Shown piece by piece: positions 14,084 to 21,499 of a DNA stretch of 21,667 bases. Each line of letters begins with the position of its first letter. Within the stretch, counting starts at the first letter, position 1. Source of the stretch: JAWXVD01 sp044425705 (lineage in GTDB: Bacteria; Bacillota; Clostridia; Lachnospirales; Lachnospiraceae); the NCBI GenBank assembly GCA_044425705.1, contig JAWXVD010000051.1:1-21667 (forward strand), read 5' to 3'. The notes beneath the pieces are model-generated. The model made no database searches. It was given only the letters and a program-made list of their open reading frames with translations, and was not told where the DNA came from. A program made the translations under genes and the position numbers.

Positions 14084-16362
14084 TTACAACAAAAATGGTA
14101 GTAAGAAATGATGGTAGTGTAGAAGAATTATATATTTCAAATACATTGATACATATGAATAAGGACAAGTTTGTAGGACCTTGTTTTGTATTGAGGGTGA
14201 ATGGAAGAGAGGAAAATATAAAATTAAGTAAAGTAGGAGACTTTTTCGCCACAAAAAAATATGGTTTATTATTTCGACTAAGTTATAAGAAGGAACAAGA
14301 TTTGATAAGAATAGAAACAGAAATAAAAAATTGTGCAAAGTCTGTTTTTAAACCCACTGTTTTAGGATTGAGAATGGGGATTGATAGTTATATGGAAGAA
14401 TATCCAGAATGGAATGATAAACTGTTCCCTACATTTTTGCGTTGTGAAAAAACTCACTTTAATGGGTATTGGATGTCACCATTAGGAAAAATGTTAACAA
14501 TTGCAAGTGAAAATCCTGTCGCAGCATGGAGTTTGGATTATAATGAATGGGAAGAAACTTCTACGGCAGAAGAAATAAACCCTTATTTGACAGGAGGGCA
14601 TAGAATACATTCAGTGGTTTTACACCTTTTACAAAAAGGTCCAATGCCAAGAAGATATCCTATGATTGAAGAATTACAGCCAGAAGAAAAGATATCCAAT
14701 GTATTTACGATTAGAATGACAGAAAAAATGAGTGAAATTCCAATTATTTTAAGCAATGATAGTGATGCAATCTTTATTCAGATGAAAAATTACACAATTC
14801 AGAAAGGTGAATTATGTCAAGGAAAAGTATACGGAGAATGTGAAAAACTAGAATTAGTTACACCGGATAAAAAAATAGCAAATATAGAAATTGATTATAA
14901 TGGAATGTTTGATTTGACAAAGGAATGTTGTTTGATAGAAGGAATTTATTTATTGCAAGCAGTTTCTAAGAGTAAAAAAGTGAGTGAGGCAACGATATAT
15001 GTAAGGAAAAATAATAGTTGGTACATACAAGTAGCAAGAAATGCAATGATTGATTGTCCACCAATATATACACATCACATGGAATCTTTTAATGGATTTT
15101 ATGCAACAATGTTAGCACAGAGTAAAACTCCAGATGTTGAAAAGGATAAGGTTTGTTCAGCTATGTTTGAGAGCTTTTTTAGTGAGTTTTATGATTTCGA
15201 GAAAAATTGTGCAAGAGAAGCACCTGTTGAAAGAATACAAGATACAGCAGCAATGTCTGTTTTGTGTAAGCAATATGGTGTCTTAAGTGGTAAACATATT
15301 TATGATGAATATGCAAATAAATTAATTGAATGTTTAATAAAACAACAAGGTGATGATGGTGCATTCTATTGTGAAAGAGAGAAAGGGATTGGAACTCATT
15401 ATACATCAGTTACATATATGGCAAAATATCTGATGGATTTTGCCATATTAGAAGCAAAAAATAAAAATTCTACGTTGGCAAATAGATATTTTGATATTGC
15501 AAAAAAGGCAATACAAAATTTAGAAACATTGAAAGGAAATTTTGAAACAGAAGGAGAGCAAACATTTGAGGATGGTATGATAAGTTGTAGTATGACACAA
15601 TTAGCTTATTATGCATTGCATACGAGTTCTAAACAGGAAAAAGAAAGTTATATAAGAGAAGCTGAAAATTTACATAAAAGTCATAGATGCTTATCTGCAT
15701 ATCTTTCACCAGATTGTCGCTGTAATAGTGCAACAATCAGATTTTGGGAAGCACAGTATAACTTAGATTTGTTTCATAATTTGATGTCAACACCATGTGG
15801 ATGGACAGCTTGGCAATTATATGGAACGTGGTATTTATATTTGTTGACGGGGAAAATACATTATTTACGTGAAACAATGAATGGATTAGGGGCTTGTATG
15901 CAATTAGTAGATATCGACACGGAAGAAGTGAGATGGGGATTTATGCTTGATCCATTTATTCAAGCGGAGCAATATCAATCACTAAATGATCAAGATAACC
16001 AAGGGATTATTCAAAAGGTTGAATTAGGAGAACAGTATCTTTCTAGAGTCAGTAAATATCATCGAACACATCCATTTCCGCGTGCAAAGTTTGGAATTGA
16101 TAATTTGGTTTATGAAGTTTTTAAATGTTTGGGTGAAGTGGCATTGGAAAATGCTTGTGTATTTATCAATGAAGAAGGAATTGCTGAGGGATTTAATTGT
16201 AGTGTTTTCAAAGAAAATGAAGTGATTACAGTAATGTTATTTGAAGAAGTGAAAAGAGTTCATTGTAATTTTGACAAAAAATATTGCGTTAAGGTAATTA
16301 ATAGTAAAAATTTTCCAGATGATACGATGAAAAATGGATGGATATTAGCGAAAGAATGCTAA
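14071..16362 (+). CDS. Unrecognised large cytoplasmic protein, possible (alpha/alpha)6-barrel carbohydrate-active enzyme
   Basis: This 763-residue protein was not assigned to a named family. It has no signal peptide or membrane segment, so it should act in the cytoplasm. The first ~320 residues look beta-rich. From about 330 on, the protein is helical with aromatic, paired-helix character: VERIQDTAAMSVLCKQYGV, DDGAFYCEREKGIGTHYTSVTYMAKYL, EDGMISCSMTQLAYYAL, and CGWTAWQLYGTWYLYLLTG. This is reminiscent of six-hairpin glycosidases and polysaccharide lyases. A short all-beta tail closes it. Between a URO-D gene and a sugar ABC transporter with a sulfatase, a glycosidase or lyase for imported oligosaccharide is a reasonable guess, not a demonstrated one. 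The start is uncertain: ATG 14071 lacks a ribosome binding site, and ATG 14080 overlaps the stop of a short upstream ORF. Confidence 0.8.
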   Translation: MEKMITTKMVVRNDGSVEELYISNTLIHMNKDKFVGPCFVLRVNGREENIKLSKVGDFFATKKYGLLFRLSYKKEQDLIRIETEIKNCAKSVFKPTVLGLRMGIDSYMEEYPEWNDKLFPTFLRCEKTHFNGYWMSPLGKMLTIASENPVAAWSLDYNEWEETSTAEEINPYLTGGHRIHSVVLHLLQKGPMPRRYPMIEELQPEEKISNVFTIRMTEKMSEIPIILSNDSDAIFIQMKNYTIQKGELCQGKVYGECEKLELVTPDKKIANIEIDYNGMFDLTKECCLIEGIYLLQAVSKSKKVSEATIYVRKNNSWYIQVARNAMIDCPPIYTHHMESFNGFYATMLAQSKTPDVEKDKVCSAMFESFFSEFYDFEKNCAREAPVERIQDTAAMSVLCKQYGVLSGKHIYDEYANKLIECLIKQQGDDGAFYCEREKGIGTHYTSVTYMAKYLMDFAILEAKNKNSTLANRYFDIAKKAIQNLETLKGNFETEGEQTFEDGMISCSMTQLAYYALHTSSKQEKESYIREAENLHKSHRCLSAYLSPDCRCNSATIRFWEAQYNLDLFHNLMSTPCGWTAWQLYGTWYLYLLTGKIHYLRETMNGLGACMQLVDIDTEEVRWGFMLDPFIQAEQYQSLNDQDNQGIIQKVELGEQYLSRVSKYHRTHPFPRAKFGIDNLVYEVFKCLGEVALENACVFINEEGIAEGFNCSVFKENEVITVMLFEEVKRVHCNFDKKYCVKVINSKNFPDDTMKNGWILAKEC

Positions 16363-16409
16363 AAAGTAAAAGATTTAGTTTTTGTACAATTATGAATTGC
16401 TTTTATACA

Positions 16410-16418
16410 TGGTATAGA
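16410..16418 (+). promoter_or_regulatory. Possible extended -10 promoter before the solute-binding gene
   Basis: TGGTATAGA fits an extended -10 box (TGn followed by TATAGA at 16413-16418). The same string, continuing as GGTATAGAAAA, occurs at 17970-17981 before the permease gene. No good -35 box was found. The start would be about 45 bases before the ATG at 16470. Confidence 0.35.
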
Positions 16419-16469
16419 AAAAGGTTTTCTGATATCTTTAAAGAACAAAAACAAGGAAGGAGAAACGGA

Positions 16470-17795
16470 ATGAAAAAAGTATTAGCATTATTATTGAGTT
16501 TTGTATTAATGGTAGGAGCATTAAGTGCATGTGGTAAAGAGGAAAACACAGAGGTGCCACAAAGCGAGGAAGCGGTAGGTAAGGAAACCGAAACAGTAGA
16601 AGATGTTGAGAGTGAAGTGGAAAAAGAAGAAGTAACACTTAGATATGTGACGATGTCAACTATTTATCCGCAAAAAGAAGATGAGATTAATGAGGCATTG
16701 CAAAAAGTGTTGCCACATATAACTCTTGAAATTGTTCACATAGCAGATAACTATGAAACAACAGTTAAGTCTCAGTTTGCAACAGGTGATGCACCAGATT
16801 TGTTTGAATGGACTGGTTATACAGCTTTCGAGCCATTTGTAGAAGCAGGGTATGTTGTAGATATTACAGATACAGGATACGTTGATAATGTTTTAGAACC
16901 ATTTCAAACAGCAGGAATGTATCAAGATAAAGTATATGGAATTCCTACAATTGCACAATCATTTGGTTTGATTTATAATGTCGATGCCTTTGAAAAAGCA
17001 GGCATTGAAGAATCACCAAAAACATTAACTGAGTTGAAAGATGTATGTGAAAAATTAAAAGCAGTTGATATTATTCCTTTTGCAACAGGATTTAAAGAAG
17101 TATGGGTTGGAAATCAAATGTCATGGAAATTTTTAACTAGCACAATTGGTGAACCAAATTCTTGGTATGACTCTATGGTTGACGGAACGGGTTCTTTTAA
17201 AACGGAAGAATCAGATCAAGCATTTGAATTATTAGATATTGTTATTGCAAATACTGTTGATATGCCATTATCAAGTGATGCAGCAAATATGTCGTATCAA
17301 TTGGGCGTAGGCGAAGCAGCTATGATGTTTTTGGGGGAATTTCAGTATGATGCTATTGCAAAATCAAATCCGGAAGTGCATTTAGCAATGGCTCCTACAC
17401 CGGTTTCGGAAAATCCAGAAGATGCATTTATGGAATTTGATGGACAACAAATTGTATTTTTATCTGAAATGGGAGAGCATCAAGAAGAAGCACTTGAAGT
17501 GTTGGGATGGATGGTTTCAGAAGATGGGGCTAGAACATTAAGTACAGTTAGTGGACAATCATCAGCACTCAATTATGAACTACCTGATGTCGAAATAAAC
17601 CCATTAGGAGCAAGTGGTGCAGAATATATTCTTTCGGGAGGAAAAACTACATCATTAATTAAAAACTATTGGCCATCAGGTATGACAACAGAAGCAGGAA
17701 AAGCAATTCAAGATTATATTGCGGGAACTTATGATAAAGAACAGTTTTTTGTAGTCTTAGATGAAGCATTTGAAAGACTATCTAATCCTGAATAA
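16470..17795 (+). CDS. Sugar ABC transporter substrate-binding lipoprotein
   Basis: This 441-residue protein begins MKKVLALLLSFVLMVGALSAC, a lipoprotein signal with lipobox LSAC and lipidated C21. An acidic linker follows, then a family 1 extracellular solute-binding fold: TLEIVHIADNYETTVKSQFATGDAPDLFEWTGY, KVYGIPTIAQSFGLIYNVDAFEKAGI, and GVGEAAMMFLGEFQYDAI. It should capture an oligosaccharide at the outer face of the membrane and deliver it to the two permeases downstream. AAGGAG (16457-16462) lies 7 bases before ATG 16470; the same frame is open upstream but without a signal sequence, so 16470 is the start. A hairpin with a T-tract separates it from the permeases, which would allow more binding protein than permease. 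The ligand is unknown; the sulfatase in the operon suggests a sulfated glycan fragment. Confidence 0.93.
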   Translation: MKKVLALLLSFVLMVGALSACGKEENTEVPQSEEAVGKETETVEDVESEVEKEEVTLRYVTMSTIYPQKEDEINEALQKVLPHITLEIVHIADNYETTVKSQFATGDAPDLFEWTGYTAFEPFVEAGYVVDITDTGYVDNVLEPFQTAGMYQDKVYGIPTIAQSFGLIYNVDAFEKAGIEESPKTLTELKDVCEKLKAVDIIPFATGFKEVWVGNQMSWKFLTSTIGEPNSWYDSMVDGTGSFKTEESDQAFELLDIVIANTVDMPLSSDAANMSYQLGVGEAAMMFLGEFQYDAIAKSNPEVHLAMAPTPVSENPEDAFMEFDGQQIVFLSEMGEHQEEALEVLGWMVSEDGARTLSTVSGQSSALNYELPDVEINPLGASGAEYILSGGKTTSLIKNYWPSGMTTEAGKAIQDYIAGTYDKEQFFVVLDEAFERLSNPE

Positions 17796-17808
17796 ATAAT
17801 ATAAAAGG

Positions 17809-17878
17809 TACAATATACAGGTGACACCGTTTTCTATAACTAATGATTTGAATAGATGCTTGTATATTGTATTTTTTT
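17809..17878 (+). terminator. Intercistronic terminator/attenuator between binding protein and permeases
   Basis: TACAATATACA (17809-17819) and TGTATATTGTA (17861-17871) are perfect reverse complements and enclose a 41-base loop that holds a small GGT/ACC hairpin. A run of seven T follows (17872-17878). It comes 13 bases after the binding-protein stop codon and probably causes partial termination inside the operon. Confidence 0.65.
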
Positions 17879-17895
17879 AATAAATTAATTAATAC

Positions 17896-17922
17896 TTTGC
17901 ACAAAAAGTTGGATGTTTGCAC
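17896..17922 (+). promoter_or_regulatory. Direct repeat TTTGCAC, two copies 20 bp apart
   Basis: TTTGCAC occurs at 17896-17902 and 17916-17922, start to start 20 bases, about two helical turns. Direct repeats with this spacing are typical of AraC-type DNA-binding proteins, so the YesN-like regulator or AraC protein could act here, upstream of the permease genes. Confidence 0.35.
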
Positions 17923-17969
17923 GATATTGTTTGAAAAATGTTTTTAATGGTAATGGTGCTAAAATATAG

Positions 17970-17978
17970 TGGTATAGA
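17970..17978 (+). promoter_or_regulatory. Possible extended -10 promoter before the permease genes
   Basis: TGGTATAGA repeats the element at 16410-16418, and the sequences just upstream (GCT, then an A/T stretch) are also alike. Transcription would begin near 17985, about 50 bases before the ATG at 18037. No clear -35 box was found, as expected if an activator at the TTTGCAC repeats is needed. Confidence 0.35.
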
Positions 17979-18036
17979 AAACCTTTTTTCGTGCACGTAT
18001 ACAAAGAAATAATACGAAGGGAGTCTGCATATTATT

Positions 18037-18927
18037 ATGAAAATCACACAGATATTAAAAAAAGAGGAAAAGAAATTATTACTATTTTGTGGCCCGTTTT
18101 TAGTTATATATATTATGTTTTTTGTTTTTCCGTTAGTGGATGGTGTAATTATGTCATTTACAAATACCAATGGATTTACAGATGTATATGATATTGTATA
18201 TTTTGATAACTATATTAAATTATTAACAAATGATGAGCGGTTTCATGCATCATTTACGAGGACTATTATTTTTACTGTAATTAATGTAGTGGTAGGAAAT
18301 TTTCTTGCACTTTTATTAGCATTTGTTATTGAATCAGGAATTCGTGGAAAAAGATTTTTTAGAACTATGTTTTTTTTACCATATGTTTTTGCATTAATTA
18401 TTATAGGATTTACATGGAAATTTATTTTTGTACAGTGGATTCCAGAAATTGGGGAATTGTTGCAAATAAAATTTCTGATTCAAGATTATTTAGGAAATCC
18501 AAAGATTGCACTTTATTCAGTTATAATTATGCAAATTTGGTATCAACTAGGATATTATCTTGTTATTTATATTGCTGGAATGCAATCAATAGATACAACT
18601 ATAGTAGAAGCAACTGAAATTGACGGAGCTAATACATTTCAAAAATACACAAAGGTTGTTATGCCATTATTATATCCAGCAATGTCGATTTGCATTTTTA
18701 CTGGGCTCGCTTCTTCATTAAAGGCATTTGATGCAGTGCTTGCATTAACTGGTGGGGGACCAGGATATGCAACAGAAGTAATATCACTTAATATTTATTA
18801 TGAAGCAATGGGAGAAGCACAGCAATATGGATATGGAATGGCAAAATCAATTGTTCTTGCTATTTTTATATTTGCAGTCACGGCAGTACAACGAAAATTT
18901 TTTGAAAAACGAGAGGTAGAGGCATGA
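18037..18927 (+). CDS. Sugar ABC transporter permease, MalF/UgpA type
   Basis: This 296-residue membrane protein has six predicted helices. The first, KLLLFCGPFLVIYIMFFVFPLVDGVIMSFTN, is the usual opening of carbohydrate-uptake (CUT1) permeases. The cytoplasmic EAA loop that docks the ATPase reads EATEIDGANTFQKYTKVVMPLL, and ALTGGGPGYATEV is also a family hallmark. It forms a heterodimer with the next gene product, whose ATG overlaps its stop by four bases. AAGGGAG (18017-18023) lies 13 bases upstream, a rather long spacing. No ATPase gene is in this operon, so a shared MsmK-type ATPase encoded elsewhere is expected, as is common for CUT1 systems in Firmicutes. Confidence 0.93.
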   Translation: MKITQILKKEEKKLLLFCGPFLVIYIMFFVFPLVDGVIMSFTNTNGFTDVYDIVYFDNYIKLLTNDERFHASFTRTIIFTVINVVVGNFLALLLAFVIESGIRGKRFFRTMFFLPYVFALIIIGFTWKFIFVQWIPEIGELLQIKFLIQDYLGNPKIALYSVIIMQIWYQLGYYLVIYIAGMQSIDTTIVEATEIDGANTFQKYTKVVMPLLYPAMSICIFTGLASSLKAFDAVLALTGGGPGYATEVISLNIYYEAMGEAQQYGYGMAKSIVLAIFIFAVTAVQRKFFEKREVEA

Positions 18928-19751
18928 GTAAGAAAAAAACAGTTGAATGGGTCTTAACTATATTTCTTGGAATTTTGTTGTGTGTTTATCTTATACCAAT
19001 CGTGATGGTTTTCATCAATTCGTTTAAACCATACAATGAAATAATGGCATCTTTTGTTGCATTGCCAAAAGACTTTACATTTTCAAATTATGTGAAAGCA
19101 TGGGAAGCACTAGAATTTGTAAGTGCAAGTATAAATAGTATAGCTATGACAGGTATAACAATTGTGTTGCTTCTATTTATTACTATGCCAGCATCATACC
19201 AATTAAGTAGAAATAAATCTAATCTAAGTAAATTTTTATTTGACTTTTTTACGATACCGTATTTAATACCATTTTTTGCAGTCATGATACCAGTTTTAAA
19301 AATGGCAAATAATCTTAATTTGAATAATACAATTTGGGGTGTTTCAGTTGTAAATGTGGGTATTAGCGGTAGTTTTGCTATTATTATGTTTACTGGATTT
19401 GTTAAAACAATTCCTAAAGAATTGGATGAAGCTGCTTTTGTGGATGGATGTAACAGTATACAAGGCTTTTTGAAAATTATTGTTCCGTTATTAAAACCAG
19501 TTACTAGCAGTGTTACGATTATTTATACATTGTGGACATGGAATAATTTTATGCTACCATTTCTAATGCTTTCAGATAGGGATAAGCAAACATTAATTAT
19601 ACGTGTATATAATTTGTTGGGAATGTATGGTACAGATTGGGAAATTGTAATTACTGCATTGATTATGATTTCAGCACCTATTGTATTTCTGTATTTAATT
19701 TTTCAAAAAAGTATTATTGGGGGATTAACAGCCGGTGCAGTTAAAGGATAA
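18924..19751 (+). CDS. Sugar ABC transporter permease, MalG/UgpE type
   Basis: This 275-residue partner permease has six predicted helices, beginning VLTIFLGILLCVYLIPIVMVFINSFKPYNE, the MalG-like signature. The EAA loop is EAAFVDGCNSIQGFLKIIVPLL. The C-terminus FQKSIIGGLTAGAVKG is almost the family consensus. The start ATG overlaps the stop of the preceding permease (ATGA at 18924-18927), so the two should be translated together in equal amounts. With the lipoprotein at 16470 it makes up the membrane part of an oligosaccharide importer. The sulfatase gene follows after 20 bases. Confidence 0.94.
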   Translation: MSKKKTVEWVLTIFLGILLCVYLIPIVMVFINSFKPYNEIMASFVALPKDFTFSNYVKAWEALEFVSASINSIAMTGITIVLLLFITMPASYQLSRNKSNLSKFLFDFFTIPYLIPFFAVMIPVLKMANNLNLNNTIWGVSVVNVGISGSFAIIMFTGFVKTIPKELDEAAFVDGCNSIQGFLKIIVPLLKPVTSSVTIIYTLWTWNNFMLPFLMLSDRDKQTLIIRVYNLLGMYGTDWEIVITALIMISAPIVFLYLIFQKSIIGGLTAGAVKG

Positions 19752-19771
19752 TTAAAAAGGAGTGCTAATAT

Positions 19772-21094
19772 ATGCAAGATAATATTATTGTTTTTTTATC
19801 AGACCAACAAAGATATGATACACTAGGTTGTAATGGACAATCACTTCCAATTACTCCTAATTTAGATCAATTAGCATTAGAGGGGATAAATTATAAATGT
19901 GCATTTACACCACAACCAGTTTGTGGTCCTGCACGAGCTTGTTTGCAAACAGGTCTTTATCCTACTCAAGTAGGGTGTTATAGAAATGCAATTTCTATGC
20001 CAATTGATCAGAACACAATTGCAAAAGAATTAAAAAAAGTAGGTTATGATGTAGCATATGTAGGAAAATGGCATCTTGCATCAGATGAATTTGATAATCA
20101 TTATGAAACGAGTGCTGTGCCCATGGAAAGACGTGGAGGATATGATGATTATTGGATGGCATCAGATGTTTTAGAATTTACATCGCATGGTTATGATGGT
20201 TATATTTTTGATAAAAAAGGGGAAAAAGTGGAATTTAAGGGGTATCGTGCAGATTGCATTACGGATTATGCTGTTGATTATATTAAAAACAATAATGGAG
20301 AAAAACCATTTTTTTTATTTGTGTCACATATTGAACCACATCATCAAAATGATAGAAATGCATATGAAGGACCTAGTAATTCTAAAGAAAAATTTTTAAA
20401 TTATGAACGGCCAAAAGATTTACCAACGGGAAAAGGGGATTGGGAACAATATATGCCAGATTATTTGGGATGTTGCAATGCTTTAGATAAAAATTTGGGG
20501 AAAATTATAGATGCATTGAAAAATAAAAACATTTATGATAATACAACAATTATATATACATCTGATCATGGGTGTCATTTTAAAACAGTTGAAGAGTGTG
20601 TAGAAAATGGTTATGATGACTATAAGAGAAACGCTTTTGAAAATACAATACATATTCCAATGATAATTAAAGGAAATGATTTTAAAAAAGGGAAAATAGA
20701 AGATAAATTAGTTAGTTTAATTGATTTACCAAGGACTATATTAGAGTTAGCAAAAGTTGATATATCAGAAGAGATTCAAGGGTATTCTCTATTGAATGAT
20801 AATGAAGAAAAAAAACGAAATTATGTTTACATTCAGATTAGTGAATCTTATGTAGGACGTGCGATTAGAACAGAACGATATAAATATGTGGTTTGGTCAC
20901 CAGATAAAAATCCTTGGACAGAATATAATAGTAGCTGTTATCAAGAAAAATATTTATTTGATATAGAAAATGATTGTTTAGAAAAAAACAACTTGATTTA
21001 TGACAGTAACTATTATGATATTAAAAAACAATTATGTAAAATGTTGATAGAAGGAGCAGAAGTAGCCGGTGAAGGTAGGATAGTCGTGATTTAG
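19772..21094 (+). CDS. Type I (formylglycine) sulfatase, cytoplasmic
   Basis: This 440-residue protein of the alkaline phosphatase/sulfatase superfamily should hydrolyse sulfate esters. The maturation motif is C51-G-P-A-R, in which C51 would become formylglycine. Metal and active-site residues are visible: D11 in FLSDQQRYD, K99 and H101 in VGKWHL, H186 in SHIEPHH, and D265-H266 in YTSDHG. There is no signal peptide, so it acts on imported sulfated sugars, unlike most secreted sulfatases of gut Bacteroidetes. Conversion of C51 in anaerobes needs a radical SAM maturase (anSME); no such gene is in the window. AAGGAG (19757-19762) is 9 bases before the ATG. It is the last gene of the transporter operon and gives the best clue to the substrate class. 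The exact sulfated sugar cannot be told. Confidence 0.93.
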   Translation: MQDNIIVFLSDQQRYDTLGCNGQSLPITPNLDQLALEGINYKCAFTPQPVCGPARACLQTGLYPTQVGCYRNAISMPIDQNTIAKELKKVGYDVAYVGKWHLASDEFDNHYETSAVPMERRGGYDDYWMASDVLEFTSHGYDGYIFDKKGEKVEFKGYRADCITDYAVDYIKNNNGEKPFFLFVSHIEPHHQNDRNAYEGPSNSKEKFLNYERPKDLPTGKGDWEQYMPDYLGCCNALDKNLGKIIDALKNKNIYDNTTIIYTSDHGCHFKTVEECVENGYDDYKRNAFENTIHIPMIIKGNDFKKGKIEDKLVSLIDLPRTILELAKVDISEEIQGYSLLNDNEEKKRNYVYIQISESYVGRAIRTERYKYVVWSPDKNPWTEYNSSCYQEKYLFDIENDCLEKNNLIYDSNYYDIKKQLCKMLIEGAEVAGEGRIVVI

Positions 21095-21210
21095 TTGGAG
21101 GATTATAGTTTTATCCTAAGTAAAATGATTATTTGAAATTGAGGTAATAGATTTATTGTCACCAAACAACCTTACAAAGTTTATATTCAAGCTATACTTA
21201 CATTGTTTCG

Positions 21211-21216
21211 TATGAT
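21211..21216 (+). promoter_or_regulatory. Possible -10 box of the type I toxin mRNA
   Basis: TATGAT would place the start near 21223, so that GGTGCTACC begins about 7 bases into the mRNA, the same distance as in the opposing antitoxin RNA. The best -35 candidate, TTCAAG (21186-21191), is 19 bases upstream and weak. Confidence 0.35.
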
Positions 21217-21229
21217 AAAATATGCCTAT

Positions 21230-21246
21230 GGTGCTACCATAACGGT
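21230..21246 (+). repeat. Inverted repeat at 5' end of toxin mRNA (partner 21468-21486)
   Basis: GGTGCTACCATAACGGT on the plus strand matches GGTGCTACCGATAAACGGT on the minus strand at 21486-21468, differing by two single-base insertions. The two copies lie at the 5' ends of the convergent toxin and antitoxin transcripts. Each can fold a hairpin around ATAAC or ATAAA. Confidence 0.75.
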
Positions 21247-21267
21247 AGGCGGTGTCCCTCAGTACAG

Positions 21268-21288
21268 TTGGAGGGTTATGCCCTCCAA
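21268..21288 (+). repeat. GC-rich hairpin in the toxin mRNA leader
   Basis: TTGGAGGG (21268-21275) and CCCTCCAA (21281-21288) form a perfect 8-bp stem with a 5-base loop, about 22 bases before the strong ribosome binding site. CCCTCC (21281-21286) could alternatively pair with the G-run at 21315-21320, so it may control access to that site. Confidence 0.6.
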
Positions 21289-21326
21289 TTACATTATTTT
21301 TATGATGTTAGGAAGGGGGGATGGCT

Positions 21327-21413
21327 ATGGTTACATATTCAGAAATGTTTGAGTTTTGTTTGTTAATTGTTGCTATTGTAGGTCTTGTTTTTAAGATTGC
21401 ACATAAAAAATAA
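21327..21413 (+). CDS. Putative holin-like toxin (type I toxin-antitoxin), 28 aa
   Basis: The product MVTYSEMFEFCLLIVAIVGL... is 28 residues: a short polar N-terminus, one hydrophobic membrane helix (about 9-22), and a basic end KIAHKK. This is the pattern of the putative holin-like toxin family related to TxpA/BsrG, membrane-acting toxins of type I systems. The ribosome binding site GGAAGGGGGG (21311-21320) is very strong and 6 bases upstream of ATG 21327; an in-frame ATG at 21321 touches it and is unlikely. The mRNA leader is highly structured. The frame ends inside the left arm of a bidirectional terminator, and a strong opposite promoter makes a probable antitoxin RNA. Too short for standard gene callers, but the context is strongly supportive. 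Confidence 0.82.
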   Translation: MVTYSEMFEFCLLIVAIVGLVFKIAHKK

Positions 21414-21448
21414 TCGCCAGAGCGTCTCAAACTTAGCGATTATTTTTT
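21405..21448. terminator. Bidirectional terminator shared by toxin mRNA and antitoxin RNA
   Basis: AAAAAATAATCGC (21405-21417) and GCGATTATTTTTT (21436-21448) are a perfect 13-bp inverted repeat with an 18-base loop. It gives a run of six U in either direction. Both transcripts end here, so their 3' ends would be complementary. Confidence 0.85.
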
Positions 21449-21493
21449 AGCGATATTTTGAGGAACAACCGTTTATCGGTAGCACCTTCTTAT
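21405..21493 (-). ncRNA. Predicted antitoxin RNA of the holin-like toxin
   Basis: A strong minus-strand promoter (21500-21528) starts a transcript near 21493 that runs to the shared terminator at about 21405, roughly 90 nucleotides and without an ORF. It overlaps the 3' end of the toxin mRNA at the terminator, and its 5' part (21486-21468) is nearly the same sequence as the toxin mRNA 5' end. Convergent RNAs meeting at one bidirectional terminator recall the Fst/par and TxpA/RatA systems. Confidence 0.65.
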
Positions 21494-21499
21494 AGTGTT

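Noticed and set aside
17889..18170. Minus-strand ORF of 93 codons between binding protein and permease
   Set aside because: Half of it is antisense to the permease N-terminus, no ribosome binding site was seen, and the region has better reading as promoter and leader.
21095..21185. Terminator of the sulfatase operon
   Set aside because: Only weak pairings (AGGAT/ATCCT and GGTAATA/TATTG) without T-tracts were seen, so no terminator is called directly after the sulfatase.
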